NCBI GenBank assembly: GCA_900315305.1
Contig: OMYS01000021.1
Span: 1-32,118 of the forward strand
Length of the DNA: 32,118 bases
Origin: an uncultured Eubacteriales bacterium
GTDB taxonomy: Bacteria; Bacillota; Clostridia; Lachnospirales; Lachnospiraceae
Direction: 5' to 3'
Positions 7,204 to 14,140 of this stretch are shown in pieces; the stretch's first letter is position 1, and every line of letters begins with the position of its first letter. A model generated the notes under the pieces. The model saw nothing but the letters and a program-made list of their open reading frames with translations. It made no database searches and had not been told where the DNA came from. A program made the translations under genes and the position numbers.

Positions 7204-7965
7204 ATGCAGGAGAGAGAGCAGATCATCCACGCTCTCCTTGATTTCGGAGAGGAATTTCTGATCAGCGGCGCGGAGATCAGCCGGGTCGAGGACACGATGA
7301 ACCGGATCGGCATGGCGTTCGGCGCGCAGAAAATGAACGTCTTCGTGATCACGTCCCATATCATTGTCACCATCAGCTGGCCGGACGGCGCCTCCCTGAC
7401 GGAGACGCGCCGGATCCGCAGGGACACCGACAACGATTTCGTGAAGCTCGAGGAGCTGAACGCGCTGAGCCGCAGGTTCTGCGCGTCTCCTTTTTCCATC
7501 CATGAATTCGGCCAGAGGCTGTCCCGGATCCGCGGCATTCACTCCTCGCGGAGAGACGTCCTCTTCGGAAGCGTGCTCGTGGCCTTCTCCTTCGCTCTCT
7601 TCTTCGGCGGAAATATCGCGGATGCCGTAGCAGCCGGTGCCGTCGCGGTATTCATTTTCTGGATGCAGACATACATTCAGCCGATCTGTCTCAACACAAT
7701 CTCCTTCACCTGCTCGGCTTCATTTTTGTCGGGCTTTCTGATCTCGCTGCTCACGTTCCTGCTGCCCTTTCTTCACCGGGACAAAATTCTGATCGGCGAC
7801 ATCATGCTGCTTGTCCCCGGCATCATGTTTACAAATGCATTTCGTGAGGTCCTGCTCGGTGATACAATCTCCGGCGTGCTGCGGCTTCTCGAGGCTGTTC
7901 TTCTTGCCGCCGCGATGGCGCTCGGCATCATGGCAGCCATGTGGCTGGCCGGGCAACTGTTCTGA
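7204..7965 (+). CDS. Threonine/serine exporter, ThrE N-terminal-domain subunit (DUF1212)
   Basis: 253 residues; ATG with GGGAGGAG upstream. ThrE exporters carry threonine and serine out of the cell. In many Firmicutes the two halves are separate genes, as here. The N-terminal soluble part has the family signature (LLDFGEEFLISGAEISRVEDTM, NVFVITSHIIVTI, TRRIRRDTDNDF). Five or so membrane spans follow from about residue 118 (VLFGSVLVAFSFALFFGG, AVAAGAVAVFIFWMQ, FLSGFLISLLTFLLP, LEAVLLAAAMALGIMAAMW), with the conserved loop GDIMLLVPGIMFTNAFRE. The partner gene follows 25 bases downstream. Substrate is inferred from the family. Confidence 0.9.
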   Translation: MQEREQIIHALLDFGEEFLISGAEISRVEDTMNRIGMAFGAQKMNVFVITSHIIVTISWPDGASLTETRRIRRDTDNDFVKLEELNALSRRFCASPFSIHEFGQRLSRIRGIHSSRRDVLFGSVLVAFSFALFFGGNIADAVAAGAVAVFIFWMQTYIQPICLNTISFTCSASFLSGFLISLLTFLLPFLHRDKILIGDIMLLVPGIMFTNAFREVLLGDTISGVLRLLEAVLLAAAMALGIMAAMWLAGQLF

Positions 7966-7990
7966 CATTTTCCACTGAAGGAGGATCTCT

Positions 7991-8440
7991 ATGACTAAGA
8001 CAGTGATTCAGCTCGCCGCGGGCGCGTTCGGTTCCGCCGGGTACGCGCTTCTCTTCCATCTGCGGCGCAGATATATTCTTCCGGCCATGCTCGGCGGCAT
8101 CATCGGATGGGGCTGCTATCTTCTATCCGCGTACTGCTTCGGGGGCATCTTTCTTCCGACGCTGCTCGCAGGCTTCTTTACGGACCTCTACGCCGAGATT
8201 CTTGCGCGCACCTTCCGGGCCCCGTCGACGCCGTTTTTCATTACGTCAGCGATTCCTCTCTTTCCCGGAAGCACGCTCTACTACTGCATGGACGCGATTG
8301 TTCGGAACGACCTCTCGAAGGCCGGCTCCTACGGCAGGACCACGATTCTCTACGCGCTCGGCATCGCCGCCGGCATGGCGATCGCGTGGTCGCTGTGCGA
8401 CTTCCAGAGGAAGCTCGCGGGGCTCCGGCGCACACGGTGA
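7991..8440 (+). CDS. Threonine/serine exporter, ThrE C-terminal-domain subunit (ThrE_2/DUF3815)
   Basis: 149 residues; ATG with AAGGAGG upstream. This is the second half of the split ThrE exporter. It has four membrane spans, about residues 5-22, 28-50, 55-68 and 118-136. The family motif LFPGSTLYYCMDAIV sits near residue 90, preceded by the short hydrophobic run FFITSAIPL. It should pair with the DUF1212 subunit encoded just upstream to make one transporter. Spacing (25 bases) supports co-transcription. No terminator follows before the MATE gene region. Confidence 0.9.
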   Translation: MTKTVIQLAAGAFGSAGYALLFHLRRRYILPAMLGGIIGWGCYLLSAYCFGGIFLPTLLAGFFTDLYAEILARTFRAPSTPFFITSAIPLFPGSTLYYCMDAIVRNDLSKAGSYGRTTILYALGIAAGMAIAWSLCDFQRKLAGLRRTR

Positions 8441-8450
8441 CCGTCCGTCA

Positions 8451-8522
8451 CAGTTCACGCGCCACCAGGAATCACATGCGGCCGGTTACTGTTCACACGC
8501 CATCCAAAGTCGCATGCGGTCG
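8451..8522 (+). repeat. Two diverged 34-bp direct repeats upstream of the MATE gene
   Basis: Copies at 8451-8484 and 8489-8522 match at 25 of 34 positions. Shared blocks are GTTCAC, CGCCA and CATGCGG. The period is 38 bp. They lie just upstream of the candidate MATE promoter, where a regulator might bind, but this could be a decayed duplication. Confidence 0.45.
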
Positions 8523-8543
8523 CGACTATCAGGCGGTGTCACC

Positions 8544-8572
8544 TTCAGCAGGCTGGACAGCCGTGGTACAAT
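8544..8572 (+). promoter_or_regulatory. Weak candidate promoter of the MATE gene
   Basis: TTCAGC (8544-8549), 17-base spacer, TACAAT (8567-8572). A start near 8579 would put the hairpin at 8585-8607 at the very 5' end of the transcript. Confidence 0.35.
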
Positions 8573-8584
8573 GTATGTAGATTC

Positions 8585-8607
8585 GCCCGCAGCGCGCGGG
8601 CTTTTTT
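8585..8607 (+). terminator. Terminator-like hairpin abutting the MATE ribosome site
   Basis: GCCCGC (8585-8590), loop of 5, GCGGGC (8596-8601), then six T. The ribosome site GGGGGA begins at 8608 and the start codon at 8621. It is a candidate attenuator, or the end of the ThrE unit with read-through. Confidence 0.75.
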
Positions 8608-8620
8608 GGGGGATTTCATT

Positions 8621-9994
8621 TTGAGTGGTTCAGATGTAAAAAATGCAAGGGAAATTGACATGCTGGACGGGGGCATTTTTCGCAAGCTCTGCGCGATCGC
8701 AGTCCCGATCTGCCTCTCCAGTATTCTGCAGCAGCTCTTCAATGCCTCGGACACAGCCGTTGTCGGCAATTTCTCCTCGAGTCAGGCTATGGCGGCCGTC
8801 GGGGCCAACGCACCGGTCATCAACGTGATCGTCACGCTCTTCACCGGTCTTTCAATCGGCTCGAATGTCATGCTGGCCGGCTTCATCGGATCCGGAAAGA
8901 GAGACAAGGTCAATGAAGCGCTGCACACAAGCTTTTCGGTCGCGCTCGTGAGCGGCTTTATCATGCTCGCTCTGGGGCAGATGATCGCAAAGCCGGTGCT
9001 CACGCTGCTCGATACGCCGTCGGACGTCATGGGGATGGCCGTCACCTATCTGCGGATTTACTTCCTCGGCATGCCGTTCCTCATGATCTATGACTTCGGA
9101 AGCGCTGTGCTCCGGTCCATCGGCGACACGAAGCGGCCGCTCATTTACCTGACATGCTCCGGCCTTCTCAATGTCTGCCTGAATCTCTTCTTCGTCATCG
9201 TGCTCCACAGAAATGCAGACGGTGTCGCGATCGCGACGACGATCAGCAACGGCGTCAGCGCGACACTCATTTTCCGGGCACTGCTGAAGGAGAAGGGCAT
9301 GCTTCACCTCGACGTCCGGAAGCTCGGAATCCGCCCGGAATATCTGAAGAAGATTCTGTGGATCGGCGGTCCCGCCGGCCTGCAGGGCATGATTTTCTCG
9401 ATCTCGAACGTCGTCATCCAGGCCGCGATCAACAAATTCGGGTCGGCCTGCATCGCGGGCAATTCCGCGGCGCTCAATTTCGAGTACATCAGCTATTTTG
9501 TCGTGAACGGCTTCTCGCAGGCGGCCATGACATTTATCAGCCAGAACTTTGCCGCGAAGCGCTTTGACCGGTGCCGGAAGACGACGCGCATCGCGATGCT
9601 GTGCGCAGTCGGCTTCTGCGCGATGGTCGCAGTGAGCTTCTTCCTCCTGCGCCATCAGCTGATCGTGCTCTTTTCGCCGGACCCGGAGGTTATCCGCTAC
9701 GCATTTATCCGCATGACATTTATCACGCTGCTTGAGCCGATGACGGCCTCCTACGAGATCACAGGCGCATCGCTCCGCGGCATCGGGCACTCGCTCGCGC
9801 CTGCACTGATCACGCTCTTCGGGAGCTGCATCCTGCGTGTCATCTACATCTCCGCGATGTTAAACCGCTTCACGGATTTCCGCCAGGTCGTCGTCATCTA
9901 CCCGATCACCTGGACCGTGACCGGAAGCGCCGTGATCCTGCTCTACTTCCTCGTCACGCGGAGAGAATACCGAGGGGCGAAAGAGACCGCATAA
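8621..9994 (+). CDS. MATE-family multidrug/metabolite efflux transporter
   Basis: About 457 residues with 12 predicted membrane helices. MATE proteins export drugs or metabolites using a sodium or proton gradient. The family core is clear: AIAVPICLSSILQQLFNASDTAVVG (helix 1 and turn), NVIVTLFTGLSIGSNVMLAGFIG, then the second six-helix repeat starting near KKILWIGGPAGLQGMIFSISNVVIQAAIN and NGFSQAAMTFISQNFAAKRF. The start is uncertain. TTG at 8621, seven bases after GGGGGA, gives the usual short lead before IDMLDGG. ATG at 8660 (after AAGGG) is the alternative. It lies downstream of the ThrE pair and converges with the CbiK-CbiL gene. Confidence 0.92.
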   Translation: MSGSDVKNAREIDMLDGGIFRKLCAIAVPICLSSILQQLFNASDTAVVGNFSSSQAMAAVGANAPVINVIVTLFTGLSIGSNVMLAGFIGSGKRDKVNEALHTSFSVALVSGFIMLALGQMIAKPVLTLLDTPSDVMGMAVTYLRIYFLGMPFLMIYDFGSAVLRSIGDTKRPLIYLTCSGLLNVCLNLFFVIVLHRNADGVAIATTISNGVSATLIFRALLKEKGMLHLDVRKLGIRPEYLKKILWIGGPAGLQGMIFSISNVVIQAAINKFGSACIAGNSAALNFEYISYFVVNGFSQAAMTFISQNFAAKRFDRCRKTTRIAMLCAVGFCAMVAVSFFLLRHQLIVLFSPDPEVIRYAFIRMTFITLLEPMTASYEITGASLRGIGHSLAPALITLFGSCILRVIYISAMLNRFTDFRQVVVIYPITWTVTGSAVILLYFLVTRREYRGAKETA

Positions 9995-10056
9995 CACGGC
10001 TTCTGACAAAAATACAAAGTCGTATTACACGGTCTCTCTGCGCTTATATAAAAAGG

Positions 10057-10116
10057 TAACTGTTCAGCACCCGTAACTCGGAACGCGAAGCGTTCCTCGT
10101 TGCGGACGGACAGAGC
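10057..10116 (+). repeat. Truncated copy C of the 156-bp repeat (family 1)
   Basis: Only the left ~60 bp is present, from GTAACTGTTCAGCACCC to GACAGAGC, after which similarity stops. The first hairpin keeps its stem but its loop is reversed: GGAACGC-gaa-GCGTTCC instead of ttc. The truncation lies three bases from the stop codon of the CbiK-CbiL gene. Confidence 0.75.
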
Positions 10117-10119
10117 AGC

Positions 10120-11589
10120 TCAGGATTCCAATTTTCTCGCAATCACACAGGTCATGTACGCGGCGTCATCCGGGATCTCTTCCGCGGACCGCGCGATAAT
10201 CTGTGTCGGAAGGCCGCAGTTTGAGACGGCCTTCACGTCGATTTCTCCGCTCTTCTCCCGCGCGATGAGCTCCTTCTTCAGGGCCGGCATCGCGTGGCCG
10301 GATTTCATGTAAACTTCGGTGTCTTCGGTGCCCTCCACAGGAGACGCTTCTCTCCCCGGCAGGATGTGCAGCCGGCTTCTGCCCTTCGTGAGGGAAATCC
10401 CGAGGGCAGCGGCGCACGCGCTGAACGAGGTCACGCCGCTCACAAGGCGGACGCGGATCCCCGCCTCCTCTGCGAGCTCCCCGAGTCTTGCAAATGTACT
10501 GTACACGGCGACGTCCCCGATCGTGAGGAACGCAACGTCCCTTCCCGCGCAGAGGGCCGGCAGAATCTGCGCAAAGCCCTCCTGATAGGCCACACTGAGA
10601 CGGACCTCATCTCTTGTCATCGGAATTTCCATCTCAATGACCGGCTTGTCCGCAAGAGACGGCACGGCGCGAAGTGCCGTCTGGTAGGCGATGCAGGTCT
10701 CCTTCGGCTCCGGAAGCGCAACGGCTCCGCAGCCCTTAAGAATGCGCACGGCCTTCAGTGTCATTTCCTCCGGATCTCCCGGGCCGACACCGACGCCGTA
10801 GAGCATTCCACTCATCGCCGCGCAGATGTGGTTCATATAGAGGCTCCGGATGTTCTTCATTTGTCCGAGGCCCTCCATGACGCACTCCGCCGAAAAGCCG
10901 GCCGTCTCAAATGAAGATTTCCAGCTGTCGGCCTTCTCTCCCGCCATGTCGTTTGTCGCGTGGTCACCTGCGACGACCATGAGCGGCAGAAGCACAACAT
11001 GCTGATAGATGCCGGCCGCGCTGACATCCGCGACCAGGTTCCGGATATTCGGGTCCGCCTCGACGGTCGCCACGAAGTAGTGGCCCAGTCCCATCTCCCG
11101 GAAGACGTGCTGCAGATGCATGTAGTCGCGGTTTGCCTCCGCGGGCGACCCATGCCCCATGAGGCAGATGGCCGTCCTCCCGTCGTCGTACGGCTTCATT
11201 TTCTTCGCGATGGCCTCCGCGACGAGCTCAAAATCTCTCTCCTCATGGAGCAGCACATCGCCGATGGAAAATGAAGAAAACTTTGAGCTGTACGGCTCTG
11301 CCTCCCGCAGAATTTTCTCGTACTCGATCCCGCGGATGATATGCGTCGGCTGAATAACGACGTCCGTAAAGCCATCTGCAAGCGCCCGGTCAAGCGCCTC
11401 CGGCACCGTATCAATGTGAATGCCCTGCTTATGAAGCGCGCGGATAATCACGCCCGACGTAAAGGCACGGCGGACCTCGCAGTCCGGAAATGCATCCCCT
11501 GCCGCCGTCTCAATGGCCCCGATCGTCAGCTCCCGCGTCTTATGGAAGCTCGTCCCGAAGCTCACAACCAGAATCAGTTTTTTATTCAT
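10120..11589 (-). CDS. cbiK-cbiL: Fused sirohydrochlorin cobaltochelatase (CbiK) and cobalt-precorrin-2 C20-methyltransferase (CbiL)
   Basis: 489 residues catalysing two adjacent steps of anaerobic cobalamin synthesis: Co2+ insertion into sirohydrochlorin, then SAM-dependent methylation at C20. Residues 1-255 are CbiK, with MNKKLILVVSFGTSFHKTRE. Metal-site residues are H146 in LMGHGSP, E177 in TVEADP and H210 in GDHATND, matching the CbiK His/Glu/His set. Residues 262-489 are the methyltransferase, starting LYGVGVGPGDPEEMTLKA and containing LTIGDVAVYSTF. The start at 11587-11589 is at the CbiK N-terminus; the upstream open frame is only the repeat read in frame. The ribosome site is weak (AAGAGAG). 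No other cobalamin genes are nearby. Repeat copies flank it on both sides. Confidence 0.93.
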   Translation of the reverse strand: MNKKLILVVSFGTSFHKTRELTIGAIETAAGDAFPDCEVRRAFTSGVIIRALHKQGIHIDTVPEALDRALADGFTDVVIQPTHIIRGIEYEKILREAEPYSSKFSSFSIGDVLLHEERDFELVAEAIAKKMKPYDDGRTAICLMGHGSPAEANRDYMHLQHVFREMGLGHYFVATVEADPNIRNLVADVSAAGIYQHVVLLPLMVVAGDHATNDMAGEKADSWKSSFETAGFSAECVMEGLGQMKNIRSLYMNHICAAMSGMLYGVGVGPGDPEEMTLKAVRILKGCGAVALPEPKETCIAYQTALRAVPSLADKPVIEMEIPMTRDEVRLSVAYQEGFAQILPALCAGRDVAFLTIGDVAVYSTFARLGELAEEAGIRVRLVSGVTSFSACAAALGISLTKGRSRLHILPGREASPVEGTEDTEVYMKSGHAMPALKKELIAREKSGEIDVKAVSNCGLPTQIIARSAEEIPDDAAYMTCVIARKLES

Positions 11590-11617
11590 TTTTCTCTCTT
11601 TTCTTAATTTATAGTAA

Positions 11618-11774
11618 CTATTCAGCACCCCATACTCGGAACGCTTTGCGTTCCTCGTTGTGGGCGGACAGAGCGGCTTCGCCGCTTGGCCGCCCCTTGA
11701 AAAACTTCTGAAACCGTCCGGCGAGCAAGCTCTCCGTCCGGATTTCATCAGTTTTCCAGAGGGTGCTGAATAAT
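11618..11774 (+). repeat. ~156-bp structured repeat, copy D (family 1)
   Basis: Full-length copy, in the same orientation as A and B. The left end is CTATTCAGCACCCC and the right end GAGGGTGCTGAATAATT. The first hairpin is GGAACGC-ttt-GCGTTCC. It occupies the region directly upstream of the CbiK-CbiL gene and ends 16 bases from the stop of the TSUP gene. Any promoter of CbiK-CbiL must lie inside or next to it. Confidence 0.85.
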
Positions 11775-11790
11775 TACAATTTGTGACAGT

Positions 11791-12555
11791 TCACACAGAT
11801 TCCATGACGAGCCGTATGAAGAGAATGGCGAGCACAACAAGAAGCAGCGGACGCACAACCTTGCCGCCCTTCTTCATGACAAGGCCCGATCCGACGTAGT
11901 TGCCCGCCATGTTGCAGGCCGCGGCGGCAAGACCGAGCGGCACCAGCACCTTCCCGCTAATAAGGAACAGGACGAGCGCCGTGACGTTCGTTGTCAGGTT
12001 GATCGCCTTTGCCTGCGCGTTTGCCGCCTCCACCGTCAGATGCGCGAAAACCGTGAACGCGATGATGAGAAAGCTGCCCGTTCCCGGTCCGTAGAGCCCA
12101 TCGTAGACACCGATGAGAAATGCAGAGATCATCGAGACGGTGACTGTCCTCTTCGTCACCGCCGCTGCCTTCTTGCCCTCGCCGCTGAACATTTTCTTGT
12201 TCAGGACAAAAAACGCCGCGACCGGCAGCACGCAGATGATGATATTCCTGAGAACCGTTTCACTTATAGACAGCGAAATGCGGGCCCCGAGTGAGGAGCC
12301 CGCAACGGCCGCGATCACGGACGGAACGGCAAGCTTCAGATTGATCAGCTTATTTTTCACGAACCGAACCGTCGTGAGCGCCGTCCCACAGGTCGACGAC
12401 AGCTTATTTGTCGCGACGGCCGTGTGAGGCGGCAGACCAGCAAGAAGATAAATCGGCATCGAGACGAGCCCGCCTCCTCCCGCGATGGAATCGACGAATC
12501 CCGCGAGAAAGAGGAACGGACAGACGAGAAGAAACATAAATGGGGTCAGCGTCAC
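11791..12555 (-). CDS. TSUP-family permease (TauE/SafE)
   Basis: 254 residues, eight predicted membrane helices. TSUP permeases carry small sulfur- or carbon-containing anions such as sulfite, sulfoacetate or sulfonates. The duplicated family motif is present: AGFVDSIAGGGGLVSMPIYLLAG near residue 20 and IGVYDGLYGPGTGSFLII near residue 147, with ATNKLSST after the first. The start is GTG at 12553-12555, and its bases overlap the stop of the upstream symporter gene (GTGA), with GGGAG upstream. The two genes are thus translationally coupled. Coupling to a dicarboxylate symporter suggests a shared substrate class or exchange, but substrate cannot be read from sequence. Confidence 0.9.
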   Translation of the reverse strand: MTLTPFMFLLVCPFLFLAGFVDSIAGGGGLVSMPIYLLAGLPPHTAVATNKLSSTCGTALTTVRFVKNKLINLKLAVPSVIAAVAGSSLGARISLSISETVLRNIIICVLPVAAFFVLNKKMFSGEGKKAAAVTKRTVTVSMISAFLIGVYDGLYGPGTGSFLIIAFTVFAHLTVEAANAQAKAINLTTNVTALVLFLISGKVLVPLGLAAAACNMAGNYVGSGLVMKKGGKVVRPLLLVVLAILFIRLVMESV

Positions 12556-13952
12556 TTCTTCTCTCCCTCTGTGTCTTCATTTTCAGAAGATGTATGAACC
12601 TCCAGATCGGCAGCAGAAACGCCCTGAACATCGCCGAGCGCCTCCTCCATCGATGAGGCCTTTTCATTTGCCATCGTATCAAGCTCCTCGCTCGTCTCCG
12701 CGACGGCAGTCGCCTGTGTCTTGCCCCAGGACGCAATCTTATTACGCAGCAGGTGCGAGACGATGACAGAGCAGGATGCGTCGCCCGTGATGTTGACAGT
12801 CGTTCTGCCCATGTCGAAGATACGATCGATGCCCGCGACAAGCGCGATACCATCGACCGGAAGGCCGACAGACTGAAGGACCATCGCCAGCATGACCATG
12901 CCGGAGCCCGGAACACCCGCAGTTCCGATCGATGCGAGCGTCGCCGTGACGACAATGGTGATCATCTGCGGGAATGTCAGATGGATGCCGTAGCAGGCCG
13001 CGATGAAGACAGAGCAGACGCCCTGGTAAATAGCCGTTCCATCCATGTTGATCGTCGCACCGAGCGGCAGGACGAAGGATGAGACCTCCTTCGGAACGCC
13101 GAGCTTCTCCGTGCACTCCATGTTGAGCGGCAGTGTGCCGACCGATGACGCCGATGAAAATGCAAACAGGATCGCCGGAAGCATGCCCTTGAAAAACTTC
13201 ACAGGGTTCATGCCGCCCAGTGTCCGCACGGCGAGGGAGTACACAATCAGCGCATGCGCGATATAGCCGATGTACGCGACAAGAAGAACCATGGCGAGCG
13301 ACCCGAGGATCTTCGCGCCATTTTCCGCGATAACCGGGCAAAGCAGGCAGAAGACGCCGATCGGCGAGAGCTTAAGGATCATTTCCATCGCCTTCATAAA
13401 GACATTGTTGCAGACATCGACGGCGCGGACGGCCGGCTCCGCCTTCTTGCCGACGAGGATGATCGCAAAGCCGAGGATCAGCGCCATGACGATGACCTGC
13501 AGCATATTTGCCTCATAGAGCGGCGCAAGGAAGTTGCTCGGGAAGACATTGACGAGTGTATCCATCGCAGAGACCTTGTCACCGGCCTTGTACGAGAGGT
13601 TCGATACGGACAGCACCGGAAAATACTTCTGGAAGCTGTTCGCAAGAAACAGGCCAATTGCCGTCGCGAACGCTGTCGTGCACAGGTAGTAGATCAGCGT
13701 GGTTCCGCCGATCGCACCGACCTTCTTGATGTCCTTCATCGAGACGACACCGGCCATGATCGAGAACAAAACGATTGGGCCTACGATGAATTTGATCAGG
13801 TTCAGGAATATGGTTCCGAACGGTGTGATGTACGTGCTTGCAAATTTCGCGTACGGCTGGATCAGAAGGCCGACAATAATTGCAAGGACAAGTGCGATGA
13901 AAATCTGCCCCGCAAGCGGCATAGGCTTCTTATTTTTCTTAGCCTGTTTCAT
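12552..13952 (-). CDS. Dicarboxylate/amino acid:cation symporter (DAACS family)
   Basis: 466 residues. DAACS transporters import glutamate, aspartate, C4-dicarboxylates or neutral amino acids with Na+ or H+. The core motifs are all visible: FIVGPIVLFSIMAGV, the serine-rich reentrant loop FAFSSASSVGTLPLNME, LPLGATINMDGTAIYQG, ASIGTAGVPGSG and DRIFDMGRTTVNITGDAS. The RT-containing last motif leaves the exact substrate open; an Arg at this site (GRTTVN) is found in acidic-substrate members. The C-terminus after about residue 405 is a hydrophilic, Glu-rich tail (TSEELDTMANEKASSMEEAL...), longer than usual. The start ATG has GAGGGAGGA upstream. It forms an operon with the TSUP gene and is preceded by an attenuator-like hairpin. 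Confidence 0.93.
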   Translation of the reverse strand: MKQAKKNKKPMPLAGQIFIALVLAIIVGLLIQPYAKFASTYITPFGTIFLNLIKFIVGPIVLFSIMAGVVSMKDIKKVGAIGGTTLIYYLCTTAFATAIGLFLANSFQKYFPVLSVSNLSYKAGDKVSAMDTLVNVFPSNFLAPLYEANMLQVIVMALILGFAIILVGKKAEPAVRAVDVCNNVFMKAMEMILKLSPIGVFCLLCPVIAENGAKILGSLAMVLLVAYIGYIAHALIVYSLAVRTLGGMNPVKFFKGMLPAILFAFSSASSVGTLPLNMECTEKLGVPKEVSSFVLPLGATINMDGTAIYQGVCSVFIAACYGIHLTFPQMITIVVTATLASIGTAGVPGSGMVMLAMVLQSVGLPVDGIALVAGIDRIFDMGRTTVNITGDASCSVIVSHLLRNKIASWGKTQATAVAETSEELDTMANEKASSMEEALGDVQGVSAADLEVHTSSENEDTEGEKK

Positions 13953-13969
13953 GAGTTCCTCCCTCTTTT

Positions 13970-14004
13970 AAAAAAAGGCGCACTGCCCCCACAGGCAGAG
14001 CGCC
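13970..14004 (-). terminator. Terminator-like hairpin just before the symporter ribosome site (possible attenuator)
   Basis: Minus-strand GGCGCTCTGCC (13994-14004), 6-base loop, GGCAGTGCGCC (13977-13987), then seven T (13970-13976). The gene's ribosome site follows at once and the ATG is 17 bases away. The hairpin lies downstream of the promoter at 14024-14053, so it would stop most transcripts unless opened or bypassed. Confidence 0.8.
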
Positions 14005-14023
14005 ATTGCTTCTAAACGAATTC

Positions 14024-14053
14024 AGTATACAGGCTGTAGTACGGTGAAGTCAA
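14024..14053 (-). promoter_or_regulatory. Promoter of the symporter/TSUP operon
   Basis: TTGACT (14048-14053), 18-base spacer, TATACT (14024-14029). Predicted start near 14017 gives a leader of about 65 bases consisting mostly of the terminator hairpin. Confidence 0.65.
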
Positions 14054-14076
14054 CTCCATCTTAGGTGTCCATCTTA

Positions 14077-14140
14077 GGTGTCAGGTTCCGATTAAAATTT
14101 GGTAAACAAGTTTATCCTTTTTTAATCCGAACCTGACACC
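14077..14140. repeat. 64-bp palindromic repeat, copy P1 (family 2)
   Basis: Begins GGTGTCAGGTTCCGATTAAA and ends with the imperfect complement TTTAATCCGAACCTGACACC, with an AT-rich centre containing AAACAAGTTTA. The 3' end of the AAA gene runs into this repeat and takes its stop codon (TAA, 14122-14124) and its last codons from it. Confidence 0.9.

Noticed and set aside
8852..9790. 312-codon minus-strand frame inside the MATE gene
   Set aside because: Antisense shadow, highly charged and rich in His/Arg/Asp, no recognisable domain.
11590..11617. Promoter of CbiK-CbiL between repeat D and the gene
   Set aside because: TATAAA-like bases exist near 11608, but no -35 at 16-18 bases outside the repeat; too weak to list.
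11590..11748. N-terminal extension of the CbiK-CbiL frame upstream of 11589
   Set aside because: The extension is only the family 1 repeat read in frame; the CbiK N-terminus begins at 11589.
13254..14015. 253-codon plus-strand frame opposite the symporter gene
   Set aside because: Antisense shadow with implausible composition (very rich in Arg/Asp); the symporter motifs are on the other strand.
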